Of a stretch of 11,209 nt of DNA, positions 1 to 6,266 are shown piece after piece (position 1 is the first letter of the stretch; every line of letters starts with the position of its first letter). Source of the stretch: Paracoccaceae bacterium (GTDB lineage Bacteria; Pseudomonadota; Alphaproteobacteria; Rhodobacterales; Rhodobacteraceae); contig JALQUQ010000061.1 of the NCBI GenBank assembly GCA_023263735.1, positions 1 through 11,209 of the forward strand, read 5' to 3'. The notes below the pieces were generated by a model. It did no database searches. It had not been told where the DNA came from and saw nothing but the letters and a program-made list of their open reading frames with translations. The position numbers and the translations under genes are program-made.

Positions 1-950
1 TTTTGGGCGGCGCGGATGAGGTGTTTCAAGAGGCCGATGTCATCGTCAAGGTCAAGGAACCCCAACCGGTTGAGAGGGCGCGTCTGCGCGAGGGGCAGGT
101 GCTGTTCACCTATCTGCATCTTGCCCCCGACCCGGCGCAGACGCGTGACCTGTTGCAAAGCGGGGTGACCGCGATCGCCTATGAAACCGTGACCGACCGG
201 ATGGGGGGGCTGCCCCTTTTGGCCCCGATGTCCGAGGTGGCGGGGCGTTTGGCCCCGCAGGTGGGCGCATGGACGCTGCAAAAGGCCAATGGCGGCCGGG
301 GCGTTCTCTTGGGTGGCGTGCCCGGCGTGGCCCCGGCCAAGGTGGTGGTCATTGGCGGCGGGGTCGTCGGCACGAACGCGGCCCGCGTGGCCTCGGGCAT
401 GGGCGCGGACGTCACCGTTCTTGATCGCTCTGCCCCGCGTCTGCGCTATCTGGATGACGTCTTTGGGCACCAGTTCCGCACCCAATACGCCAGCCACGGC
501 GCCACGGCTGATCTGGTGGCGCAGGCCGATATGGTGATCGGCGCCGTCCTGATCCCCGGGGCTGCGGCGCCCAAAGTCGTTCGTCGCGATCAGTTGTCGA
601 CCATGAAGCCCGGTGCGGTGATCGTGGATGTGGCCATCGACCAAGGCGGGTGTTTTGAAACCAGCCGCGCCACAACCCATCAGGACCCGATCTATCAGGT
701 CGACGGCATTATGCATTACTGCGTGGCGAATATGCCGGGTGCCGTGGCCCGCACCTCGACACAGGCGCTGGTCAATGCCACGCTGCCCTTTCTGATCGCG
801 ATTGCAAATAAGGGCTGGCGAGAAGCCTGTGCCGCCGATCCGCATTTGCTGGCAGGCCTGAACGTTCACAAGGGCAAGCTGACCTTTGCGGCTGTTGGCC
901 AAGCCTTGGGTCTGGAAAGCATTTCTGCGGCAGAGGCCCTGAACCTTTGA
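1..950 (+). CDS. ald: Alanine dehydrogenase (5'-truncated by window edge)
   Basis: This enzyme reversibly deaminates L-alanine to pyruvate and ammonia with NAD, in the cytoplasm. About 315 residues are present; the family is about 370 long, so roughly the first 55 residues lie outside the window. Base 3 begins an internal codon and is not a real start. Seen directly, counting from the codon at base 3: the substrate-site motif KVKEP (16-20), the LHL segment with the conserved His (39), and [11 protein letters not shown]. The Rossmann nucleotide motif GGGVVG (118-123) is followed by the acidic residue D141 after the second strand. Further on are AIDQGG (211-216, conserved Asp) and [10 protein letters not shown] (239-248). 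These match well-studied bacterial alanine dehydrogenases, such as that of Mycobacterium tuberculosis, along the whole length. The stop is TGA at 948-950, followed by a hairpin shared with mscL. No frameshift or missing key residue is visible. Confidence 0.96.
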   Translation, partial: LGGADEVFQEADVIVKVKEPQPVERARLREGQVLFTYLHLAPDPAQTRDLLQSGVTAIAYETVTDRMGGLPLLAPMSEVAGRLAPQVGAWTLQKANGGRGVLLGGVPGVAPAKVVVIGGGVVGTNAARVASGMGADVTVLDRSAPRLRYLDDVFGHQFRTQYASHGATADLVAQADMVIGAVLIPGAAAPKVVRRDQLSTMKPGAVIVDVAIDQGGCFETSRATTHQDPIYQVDGIMHYCVANMPGAVARTSTQALVNATLPFLIAIANKGWREACAADPHLLAGLNVHKGKLTFAAVGQALGLESISAAEALNL

Positions 951-974
951 ACCACACCGAACCCGTGGCACGAA

Positions 975-1005
975 AAAGGCTCCGGTGGTGCCGGAGCCTT
1001 TGACC
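975..1005. terminator. Bidirectional intrinsic terminator between ald and mscL
   Basis: An 11-bp perfect stem (975-985 with 991-1001) encloses a 5-base loop, TGGTG. On the minus strand five Ts follow the stem, so it is a good terminator for mscL. On the plus strand only a short T stretch is present, so termination of ald may be weaker. It sits between two convergent stop codons. Confidence 0.85.
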
Positions 1006-1017
1006 ATCTTGCGCGGA

Positions 1018-1401
1018 TCAGGCCTTTTTCAGCTCGGCCAGAATATCTTTCAACAGGTCAACCTGCGACGGCCCAGCCGGGGCAGCAGGCTTTGCCTCTT
1101 CTTTTTTCATCGACATGTCTTTCAGGCGGTTCACGCCCTTGACCAAAAGGAACACAACCCAGGCCACGATCAGGAACTTGATCACGGCATTGATGAAGTT
1201 GCCGTAATTAAAGGATGCGTCGCCCACCGAGACCTTGAGCCCGCCAAAGTCGATACCCCCGATGAACAGACCCAACAGCGGGTTGATCATGTCATCGACA
1301 AGCGACGTGACAATCGCGGTAAAGGCCGCGCCAAGGATGATCCCCACGGCCATGTCCATCACATTGCCCTTGGCAATGAAGGATTTGAATTCATTCAACA
1401 T
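1018..1401 (-). CDS. mscL: Large-conductance mechanosensitive channel MscL
   Basis: MscL is an inner-membrane homopentamer that opens a wide pore under membrane tension, as a safety valve during osmotic downshock. The 127-residue length fits the family (E. coli has 136). The N-terminal amphipathic helix is followed by the signature [16 protein letters not shown] (12-27), which is the pore-lining first transmembrane helix. The loop has the family motif [12 protein letters not shown] (41-52). The second transmembrane helix is at about 69-90, and a charged, alanine/proline-containing linker leads to the C-terminal helix bundle (113-127). By alignment with E. coli, gate positions L19 and V23 are Met17 and Ile21 here; both are hydrophobic, so the gate should work. 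The ATG at 1401 has a good ribosome binding site, AAAGGGGA, about 7 bases upstream. A strong terminator follows the stop. The upstream neighbour is a GNAT gene on the same strand, 137 bases away. Confidence 0.97.
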   Translation of the reverse strand: MLNEFKSFIAKGNVMDMAVGIILGAAFTAIVTSLVDDMINPLLGLFIGGIDFGGLKVSVGDASFNYGNFINAVIKFLIVAWVVFLLVKGVNRLKDMSMKKEEAKPAAPAGPSQVDLLKDILAELKKA

Positions 1402-1448
1402 TTAACTGTCCCCTTTAAAGCCGCCCTTGCGACGGCCTTTGCACAACC

Positions 1449-1466
1449 TGCGCGTTACCCCGCGCA
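1449..1466. repeat. Perfect inverted repeat upstream of mscL
   Basis: Two 6-base arms, TGCGCG (1449-1454) and CGCGCA (1461-1466), flank a 6-base spacer. It lies between the GNAT stop and the mscL start, downstream of a possible minus-strand promoter. No T-run follows on either strand, so it is not a classical terminator. It could be a leader hairpin or an operator. Confidence 0.4.
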
Positions 1467-1477
1467 AAGCAGGCGAG

Positions 1478-1486
1478 AGTATGCCA
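1478..1486 (-). promoter_or_regulatory. Possible extended -10 promoter of mscL
   Basis: On the minus strand the sequence reads TGGCATACT, an extended -10 (TG, one base, CATACT with 4 of 6 matches to TATAAT). It is about 77 bases before the mscL start. No convincing -35 lies at the right distance. This is a weak inference; the gene could also be read from further upstream. Confidence 0.25.
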
Positions 1487-1538
1487 TAGAGGCAAGAAAA
1501 GAATATGGGAATTCTGGCAGTCTTTTCACCGCCGCGAT

Positions 1539-2150
1539 CTAGCGGGTGGCGGTGCGGGAAATGTCACGGACCATGGTCGTCGCGCGGTTAAAACCGAAAA
1601 CCAGCCGCAAAAGCCCCATGGTTTCGCTGCGAAGGGCGGAAAACCCCATCCGCTCGTACAAGGCACGGGCCCGGATGTTGGTGTCGATCACATCCAGCCG
1701 CACCTCGGCATAGCCCCGCCACCGCGCCTCGGCAATCAGGGCGTGCAGCAATTCGGTGCCAACCCCTTGATTGCGGGCCGGACGGTCCACGCAAATGCCA
1801 TCCACCAAAAAGCGTTCGTTATCGACTTCGCTTTGCAGCAACCGAAGCGCACCTGCCCGGATCGTCCCTCCGATCTGGCCATAGTGGCGGCGAAAATCAG
1901 CCTCGGACGGGCTCACGAAACTGCCCGCTACCGATTTGAATCCGGCGATGCCCAAAAGGTTTTGCTGGTCGTCAATGGCGGCCAGACAATGATCGCATCG
2001 GATGACATCGGCCAGAAAGGTCAGCGCCCGTTGATCGGGGCCAAGGAGATGGCCCAGTTTCGACCCGAACGCCTGCCAATACAGGGCCGCCGCCTGCGGG
2101 ACAAGCGACGCAGGCAAACCCATCCGAACTGTAACCAGAGGGAGATCCAA
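1539..2150 (-). CDS. GNAT family N-acetyltransferase, substrate unknown
   Basis: This is a predicted acetyl-CoA-dependent acetyltransferase of the GCN5-related fold. With the start chosen here it has 203 residues. Motif A (acetyl-CoA pyrophosphate loop) is clear: ICVDRPARNQGVGTELL, at about 119-135. The motif B region follows, NIRARALYERMGF, at about 158-170. Upstream strands (VTVRMG, CLAAIDDQQNLLGIAGF) fit the N-terminal half of the fold. No substrate can be read from the sequence. The start is uncertain because the frame stays open upstream. I prefer the TTG at 2148-2150, which has AGAGGA seven bases before it. A TTG at 2190-2192 has no good ribosome binding site, and an ATG at 2121-2123 may cut into the first strand. 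The rpsU terminator lies about 80 bases upstream, so the gene probably has its own promoter or relies on read-through. Confidence 0.85.
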   Translation of the reverse strand: MDLPLVTVRMGLPASLVPQAAALYWQAFGSKLGHLLGPDQRALTFLADVIRCDHCLAAIDDQQNLLGIAGFKSVAGSFVSPSEADFRRHYGQIGGTIRAGALRLLQSEVDNERFLVDGICVDRPARNQGVGTELLHALIAEARWRGYAEVRLDVIDTNIRARALYERMGFSALRSETMGLLRLVFGFNRATTMVRDISRTATR

Positions 2151-2231
2151 ACGCTGGTCCTCTTCTGTTTTCCCACCGGTAACCTTGCCCAAACCCTGGG
2201 TAAAGACCCATCTGCACGCGGCGGAGAAATG

Positions 2232-2260
2232 AAAAACCCCCGGGCAAACGCACGGGGGTT
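2232..2260 (-). terminator. Intrinsic terminator of rpsU
   Basis: On the minus strand an 8-bp stem (2260-2253 with 2242-2235) with a 10-base loop runs into five Ts (2236-2232, the first two within the stem). It begins 42 bases after the rpsU stop and ends before the GNAT start, so it separates the two genes. Confidence 0.88.
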
Positions 2261-2302
2261 GATCGTGGTGGGCCCCGAAAGACCCCAGTGTCGCAAAACG
2301 CC

Positions 2303-2509
2303 TTAGAGTGCGCCTTCACGCTGAGCCTTCTTGCGTGCGAGTTTACGCGCACGACGGACGGCTTCAGCTTGTTCACGTGCCTTCTTGACAGAAGGCTTTT
2401 CGAAATGCTGCTTAAGCTTCATTTCGCGGAACACGCCTTCACGCTGAAGTTTCTTCTTCAGAGCGCGGAGGGCCTGTTCGACGTTATTATCACGAACGCT
2501 GACCTGCAT
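2303..2509 (-). CDS. rpsU: 30S ribosomal protein bS21
   Basis: bS21 is a small, very basic protein of the 30S platform near the 3' end of 16S rRNA, which takes part in initiation on mRNA. The 68-residue length and sequence match the family: it starts [20 protein letters not shown] and contains [20 protein letters not shown]. The C-terminal tail is rich in Arg and Lys ([18 protein letters not shown]). The ATG at 2509 follows a long purine-rich ribosome binding site (AGGAAGGTGG). It is monocistronic by layout: a strong terminator follows the stop, and coq9 is divergent upstream. The leader contains two hairpins, one overlapping the ribosome binding site, which may control its translation (see the separate entries). 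Confidence 0.97.
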   Translation of the reverse strand: MQVSVRDNNVEQALRALKKKLQREGVFREMKLKQHFEKPSVKKAREQAEAVRRARKLARKKAQREGAL

Positions 2510-2529
2510 GTGGTTGTCACCACCTTCCT
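2510..2529 (-). promoter_or_regulatory. rpsU ribosome binding site with overlapping hairpin
   Basis: On the minus strand the ribosome binding site AGGAAGGTGG (2529-2520) lies 10 bases before the ATG. GTGGT (2523-2519), loop GACA, ACCAC (2514-2510) form a perfect 5-bp hairpin ending at the base just before the ATG. Folding would either hide part of the ribosome binding site or bring its AGGAAGG part closer to the start codon. The pairing is seen; the effect is inferred. Confidence 0.5.
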
Positions 2530-2539
2530 AAGTTAGAGT

Positions 2540-2554
2540 TGCACTGTAAGTGCA
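2540..2554. repeat. Perfect inverted repeat in the rpsU leader
   Basis: TGCACT (2540-2545) and AGTGCA (2549-2554) flank a 3-base spacer. With the predicted rpsU promoter the transcript would start near 2558, so this hairpin would sit almost at the 5' end of the rpsU mRNA. It could stabilise the mRNA or bind a protein. It is also a possible DNA operator between the divergent genes. Confidence 0.5.
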
Positions 2555-2564
2555 GGCGAGGGGC

Positions 2565-2593
2565 GCTATAACAAGGTGCAGGCGTTCTGTCTA
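2565..2593 (-). promoter_or_regulatory. Predicted sigma-70 promoter of rpsU
   Basis: On the minus strand TAGACA (2593-2588, 5 of 6 matches to TTGACA) and TATAGC (2570-2565, 4 of 6 matches to TATAAT) are separated by exactly 17 bases. Transcription would start near 2558. The -10 overlaps the plus-strand sequence TATAAC (2567-2572), a possible -10 for coq9, so the two divergent genes may compete for polymerase. Confidence 0.55.
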
Positions 2594-2617
2594 CAGTGCG
2601 ACACGAAGGGAAAAGCC

Positions 2618-3316
2618 ATGAACACGGAAAACACTCCAGAATCGGCAGCAGACCGTGTTTTGCAGGCGGCTTTGGCCCATGTGGCCTTTGATGGCTGGTC
2701 GGATACGACCTTTCGGGCGGCCATTGTTGATTCGGGCGTTGACGCAGGATTGGCGCGCGCCTTGTTCCCGCGTGGCGGAATCGATCTGGCGACGGCCTAT
2801 CACCGCGATGGTGACCGCTGCATGATCGAAGCCCTTGGCCAGACGGATCTGGGCCAGCTTCGGTTTCGCGATCGCATCGCGACTGCGGTTCGCCTGCGGC
2901 TTCAACTCGTGCAAGACAAAGAGGTCGTGCGCCGGGGGACCACGCTTTTTGCCTTGCCCAATCACGCAGCAGAAGGGGCGCGCCTGATCTGGGGCACGGC
3001 TGACGCCATCTGGACGACCCTTGGCGACACCAGCGATGATCTGAATTGGTACACCAAACGCGCGACCTTGGCGGGTGTCTATTCGGCGACGGTTCTGTTT
3101 TGGCTGGGGGACGACAGCCCGGATCACAGCGCAACCTGGGATTTTCTGGACCGGCGGATCGACGATGTGATGAGCATCGAAAAACTAAAGGCCAAGCTTC
3201 GGGAAAACCCCCTATCCAAAGCCTTGATGGCCGGACCGATGAAACTTCTTGATCGGGTTCGGGCACCGACGGCGCAAACCGAACTGCCCGGCTTTATTTC
3301 AAAACCGCGTCGCTGA
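2618..3316 (+). CDS. COQ9 family protein (ubiquinone biosynthesis accessory)
   Basis: COQ9 proteins have a TetR-like fold that binds lipid. In mitochondria they support the hydroxylase COQ7 in ubiquinone synthesis; the bacterial role is presumed similar. The 232-residue protein has an N-terminal helical segment resembling the TetR DNA-binding part (about 9-60) and the conserved COQ9 domain at about 115-190. The hallmark stretch is LNWYTKRATLAGVYSATVLF (142-161), followed by WDFLDRRIDDVMSIEKLK (174-191). I place the start at the ATG at 2618, which has GAAGGGA a few bases upstream. An in-frame GTG at 2576 would add 14 residues unlike the family and would lie in the promoter region. It is divergent from rpsU and followed after 32 bases by a quinone oxidoreductase gene, which fits a quinone theme. 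I am sure of the family and less sure of the precise role. Confidence 0.9.
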   Translation: MNTENTPESAADRVLQAALAHVAFDGWSDTTFRAAIVDSGVDAGLARALFPRGGIDLATAYHRDGDRCMIEALGQTDLGQLRFRDRIATAVRLRLQLVQDKEVVRRGTTLFALPNHAAEGARLIWGTADAIWTTLGDTSDDLNWYTKRATLAGVYSATVLFWLGDDSPDHSATWDFLDRRIDDVMSIEKLKAKLRENPLSKALMAGPMKLLDRVRAPTAQTELPGFISKPRR

Positions 3317-3348
3317 CCGCGAAACGACCCTCTCGACAGGAAACCTTT

Positions 3349-4341
3349 ATGACACTTTCGCACACGATGCGCGCCATCGAAATTTCGGCCTTTGGTGGGC
3401 CCGAGGTTCTGAAACCCACCACGATGCCGGTTCCCGTGCCGGGCCATGGGCAAATCGTCATTCGTGTCGATTATGCCGGGGTCAATCGGCCCGATGCCTT
3501 GCAGCGTGCGGGGCTGTATGCGCCCCCACCCTCGGCCTCCCCTCTTCCCGGGCTAGAGGCGTCGGGCACAGTCGTGGCGATCGGCCCCAATGTCGTGCGT
3601 TGGTCGATTGGCGACAAGGTCTGTGCCCTGCTGCCCGGCGGGGGATATGCCGAATATGTGACCACCCATGAAACCCACGCCATGCCCGTACCCAAGGGGC
3701 TGGATATGAAAGCGGCCGCCTGCCTGCCCGAAACCTGCTTTACGGTCTGGTCCAATGTGGTGATGCGCGGCGGACTGAAAGGCGGAGAGGTTTTTCTGGT
3801 GCACGGTGGGTCTTCGGGGATCGGGACAACGGCCATTCAAATCGCCCGCGCTCTGGGCGCACGGGTCTTTGCCACTGCGGGCTCTGAAGAGAAATGCAAA
3901 GCCTGCGTGGATCTGGGGGCGGAAAAGGCCTTCAACTACCGAACCGACGATTGGGTTGGCGCCATGCGGGCCGAAGGTGGGGCAAACCTGATCCTTGATA
4001 TGGTGGGCGGGCCCTATATCCCCAAGAACGTGCGCGCCCTTGCCGATGATGGCCGGTTGGTTCAAATCGCCTTTCTCCAAGGCCCAAAGGTCGAAATGAA
4101 CTTTGCCGAAATGATGACGCGACGGTTGACGCTGACCGGGTCAACCTTGCGCCCGCAGTCCGATGCAGCCAAGGCGGAAATCGCCCGCGAAGTTGAAACC
4201 CATGTCTGGCCGATGATCGCCGCAGGTCGGTTTGCGCCGGTGATGGACAGCACCTTTGCCCTGGAAGAGGCCGCACAAGCCCATGCCCGCATGGAAAGCT
4301 CGGGGCATGTGGGCAAGATTGTGCTGCAAGTCGGGCGATAA
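3349..4341 (+). CDS. NAD(P)H:quinone oxidoreductase, PIG3-type zinc-free MDR
   Basis: This is a medium-chain dehydrogenase/reductase of the quinone oxidoreductase branch, close to the TP53I3/PIG3 group, expected to reduce quinones with NADPH in the cytoplasm. The 330 residues have the GroES-like N-terminal domain with the branch signature VNRPDALQRAGLY (45-57) and the following PGLEASG (67-73). The nucleotide-binding domain has HGGSSGIGTTAIQIARALGA (152-171). The zinc-ligand pattern of alcohol dehydrogenases is absent, as expected for this branch. The C-terminus has the usual HARMESSGHVGKIVL (312-326). The ATG at 3349 has AGGAAA about 6 bases upstream; an in-frame ATG at 3367 is less well placed. 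The 32-base gap to coq9 without a terminator suggests one transcript. The true substrate (quinone or another alpha,beta-unsaturated carbonyl) cannot be told from sequence. Confidence 0.93.
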   Translation: MTLSHTMRAIEISAFGGPEVLKPTTMPVPVPGHGQIVIRVDYAGVNRPDALQRAGLYAPPPSASPLPGLEASGTVVAIGPNVVRWSIGDKVCALLPGGGYAEYVTTHETHAMPVPKGLDMKAAACLPETCFTVWSNVVMRGGLKGGEVFLVHGGSSGIGTTAIQIARALGARVFATAGSEEKCKACVDLGAEKAFNYRTDDWVGAMRAEGGANLILDMVGGPYIPKNVRALADDGRLVQIAFLQGPKVEMNFAEMMTRRLTLTGSTLRPQSDAAKAEIAREVETHVWPMIAAGRFAPVMDSTFALEEAAQAHARMESSGHVGKIVLQVGR

Positions 4342-4471
4342 AACCCGATCTCCTTTACGCAGTTGCAATAAAACTATCGGCGCCCCGTCATCATTTGAAA
4401 GTCGGGGTGTCACATAGGCCCGGTATCGCCCGCTAAGCGCGTCGTTGGGGCGCGATAACCGGAGATACTCG

Positions 4472-5500
4472 ATGAAACTTCGTTCCTCGTTGCGCTGCCT
4501 GTTGGCCGCCTCGACCTTGCTTGCCGCTGCGCCTGCGATGGCGGATGAAACCTATTCTTTTGGCCTGTGGGGCGACATGCCCTATGCCAAGGCAGACGAT
4601 GCCCCGGCCATTCCCGCCCTGATCGACGACATGAATGCCTCGGACATCGCCTTTTCGCTGTACGACGGCGATATCAAGGATGGTTCGTCGGAATGCACCG
4701 ATGATGTCTATACCTCCACGATGGACATGTTCAATTCGTTGAAAAAGCCGGTCGTCTATGTCGTGGGCGACAATGAATGGACCGATTGCCACCGCGTCAA
4801 CAACGGCGGCTATGACAATCTGGAACGTCTGGACCACATCCGCAAAACCATGTTCGCAACGCCAGAAACCTTTGGCGCCGAAAAGATGACCGTCGAGCAT
4901 CAGGGCGCTCCGGGCGAAAAATTTGCCGAAAACACCCGTTTCTCCAAGGCCGGAGCCATGTTCGTTGGTCTGAACGTTCCGGGTTCGAACAACAACAAAG
5001 TCACCGATGATGCGGCCTGCACCAAGAAATCGGCGCGCACCCCTGAACAATGTGCCGCCGACAACGCCGAATATGCCGAGCGCGATGCCGCCAACATCGA
5101 ATGGATGAAAGCCTCGTTCGCCAAGGCCAAAGACGCAGGCGACAAGGGCATCATGTTCGTCGTCCAAGGCGATCTGGGCTTTGACATCCCCGAGACCGAA
5201 GACGACGATGAAAGCCGTCTGGCCGGGTTTGACGGCTATGCCGCATTCCTTGACGCCCTTACCGCCGAAACCGAGGCTTTTGACGGCCAAGTGGTTCTGG
5301 TTCACGGCGACACCCACTATTTCAAAATGGACAAGCCGCTGCCGAACGCCACCCATATGCTGGCAAACTTTACCCGCGTTCAGACCTTTGGCAGCCCGAA
5401 CGTCCATTGGATCAAAGTGACCGTAGACGCCTCTTCGCGTGAGGTTTTTACTTTCCGCCCGCAAATCGTGGCCGCCAACGCCGCCAAATCACTCAAATAA
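4472..5500 (+). CDS. Secreted calcineurin-like phosphoesterase-family protein with altered metal motifs
   Basis: This is a predicted periplasmic or exported protein of 342 residues. It has a typical signal peptide: basic start, hydrophobic core, and a likely cut after AMA at residue 24. The mature part keeps the order of calcineurin-like motifs, but several ligands differ. WGDMP (33-37) stands where DxH is expected, and DGDIKDG (65-71) fits GDxxD. VGDNEWTD (98-105) stands in place of GNHE. HGDTHYF (278-284) replaces GHxH, and QGD (232-234) lies in the region of the fourth motif. I recall similar proteins from other bacteria with the same GDNEWTDC block, so this looks like a subfamily rather than decay. 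Four cysteines in the mature part (75, 106, 183, 194) could form two disulfides. The ATG at 4472 has GGAGA seven bases upstream; an in-frame TTG at 4445 would spoil the signal peptide. A terminator follows. Enzyme activity and substrate are unknown. Confidence 0.8.
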   Translation: MKLRSSLRCLLAASTLLAAAPAMADETYSFGLWGDMPYAKADDAPAIPALIDDMNASDIAFSLYDGDIKDGSSECTDDVYTSTMDMFNSLKKPVVYVVGDNEWTDCHRVNNGGYDNLERLDHIRKTMFATPETFGAEKMTVEHQGAPGEKFAENTRFSKAGAMFVGLNVPGSNNNKVTDDAACTKKSARTPEQCAADNAEYAERDAANIEWMKASFAKAKDAGDKGIMFVVQGDLGFDIPETEDDDESRLAGFDGYAAFLDALTAETEAFDGQVVLVHGDTHYFKMDKPLPNATHMLANFTRVQTFGSPNVHWIKVTVDASSREVFTFRPQIVAANAAKSLK

Positions 5501-5517
5501 GCGCAACCAATGCTTTG

Positions 5518-5545
5518 GCGCGCCCCAGATCGGGGCGCGCTTTTT
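5518..5545 (+). terminator. Intrinsic terminator of the phosphoesterase-like gene
   Basis: A 9-bp GC-rich perfect stem (5518-5526 with 5532-5540), loop AGATC, is followed by TTTTT (5541-5545). It starts 18 bases after the plus-strand stop. The minus-strand side has no T-run, so RNase T2, whose stop is at 5548, has no clear terminator of its own here. Confidence 0.9.
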
Positions 5546-5547
5546 GC

Positions 5548-6186
5548 TTAGCGCACCGCCTCCAACACCGCATCTTTCAGGGTGCAATCCCGAATCACAT
5601 CCGCCCCACAGCGGCGCGGCTCCAGATCTTTGGTCAGGCACAAACGCACCTCTTGGATCATGCCCTGACGACAGGTCACGGTGATTTCATCGCGCTGTAG
5701 CCCCGGGTTGGTTTCCAGAAAGGCCCCCTCGATCACCGAAGCGGGGAGTTTCAGATCCTTGTTGATGCGCGGAAAGATGTCGGAAATCGCGATGCCCTCA
5801 AAAGCCTTGCGCGCCAGACCGTAATAGGCCTGCGACGAAAGCCCCGAGCATCGCCCGTGTTTTTTCCATTGGTAAAAGGCCGCGCCCGCGCCGCCGAAAA
5901 CATCAGCCATTGCAGCCGTTTCGCCCCGAGACGGGTCACGTTCGGCTGTGCGGCAATAGCTGGGATATCCGTCTTCGTACTGCGGCCAAAGGCCGTGAAG
6001 AACAAAGGTGATCTTGCGCCCGGGGTCACATTGCGGGTCGTTCCGCGCATCCCCCTCCATCGCGCACCAGTTCGCCGACCATGACAGCGAGGCCACGTAA
6101 TAATCGAAATCTCCCGCGGCCTCCCCCTCGGCCCAGACAGGCGCACCGATCACGCTGATGGCAAGTGCGGCCAAAACTTTGCGCAT
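5548..6186 (-). CDS. Secreted ribonuclease T2 family protein
   Basis: RNase T2 enzymes cut single-stranded RNA at acidic to neutral pH through a 2',3'-cyclic phosphate; bacterial members are periplasmic or secreted. The 212 residues begin with a signal peptide, likely cut after VWA (residue 19). The first active-site block is FVLHGLWPQ (61-69), with catalytic His64. The second is QWKKHGRCSGL (106-116), with Lys109 and His110. The usual acidic residue of the second block (EWxKHG) is Gln106 here. Eight cysteines (41, 53, 78, 113, 172, 183, 193, 201) suit a disulfide-rich exported fold. The length fits compact bacterial members. The ATG at 6186 follows a purine-rich GAGGGGAAGGG. It converges with the phosphoesterase-like gene and is divergent from trcR. 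The family is certain; full activity is less so because of the Glu-to-Gln change. Confidence 0.93.
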   Translation of the reverse strand: MRKVLAALAISVIGAPVWAEGEAAGDFDYYVASLSWSANWCAMEGDARNDPQCDPGRKITFVLHGLWPQYEDGYPSYCRTAERDPSRGETAAMADVFGGAGAAFYQWKKHGRCSGLSSQAYYGLARKAFEGIAISDIFPRINKDLKLPASVIEGAFLETNPGLQRDEITVTCRQGMIQEVRLCLTKDLEPRRCGADVIRDCTLKDAVLEAVR

Positions 6187-6213
6187 TTTCCCTTCCCCTC
6201 TTGACCATTATTC

Positions 6214-6222
6214 ACTATATCA
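6214..6222 (-). promoter_or_regulatory. Possible extended -10 promoter of the RNase T2 gene
   Basis: The minus strand reads TGATATAGT, an extended -10 (TG, one base, TATAGT with 5 of 6 matches). It lies 27 bases before the ATG, giving a leader of about 20 bases that holds just the ribosome binding site. No good -35 is seen, which is acceptable for an extended -10. Confidence 0.4.
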
Positions 6223-6250
6223 ACGCAGAATTCCCGACATCGTGGAAATC

Positions 6251-6266
6251 GCGAACCAAGGTTCGC
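6251..6266. repeat. Perfect palindrome in the trcR upstream region
   Basis: GCGAACC (6251-6257) and GGTTCGC (6260-6266) flank a 2-base AA spacer. It lies 44 bases before the trcR start and upstream of the divergent RNase T2 promoter. A second, smaller inverted repeat, TCCCG/CGGGA (6275-6279 and 6283-6287), follows. No T-run follows either. With a 2-base spacer the first is more like a protein-binding operator than an RNA hairpin. Confidence 0.5.

Noticed and set aside
1402..1418. Two TTAA boxes before mscL resembling a CtrA site
   Set aside because: The spacing is 9 bases rather than the 7 of the CtrA consensus, and the boxes overlap the ribosome binding site.
985..1542. A 185-codon plus-strand frame opposite mscL
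   Set aside because: mscL is unmistakable on the minus strand; the plus frame runs through its terminator and the following gap.
2517..3266. A 249-codon minus-strand frame opposite coq9
   Set aside because: The Pro/Arg/Ser-rich product has no family resemblance, and it overlaps the rpsU promoter and leader.
4405..4425. GTGTCACAT upstream of the phosphoesterase-like gene as a possible Pho box
   Set aside because: Only one half-site is present; no second copy lies at the 11-base repeat distance.
4433..5464. A 343-codon open frame on the minus strand opposite the phosphoesterase-like gene
   Set aside because: It is a mirror of GC-rich codon use in the real gene. The plus-strand protein has a signal peptide, ribosome binding site and family motifs, while the reverse product is low-complexity with no recognisable domain.
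6201..6220. TTGACC followed by TATATC as a plus-strand promoter for trcR
   Set aside because: The two hexamers are far too close together for a sigma-70 promoter.
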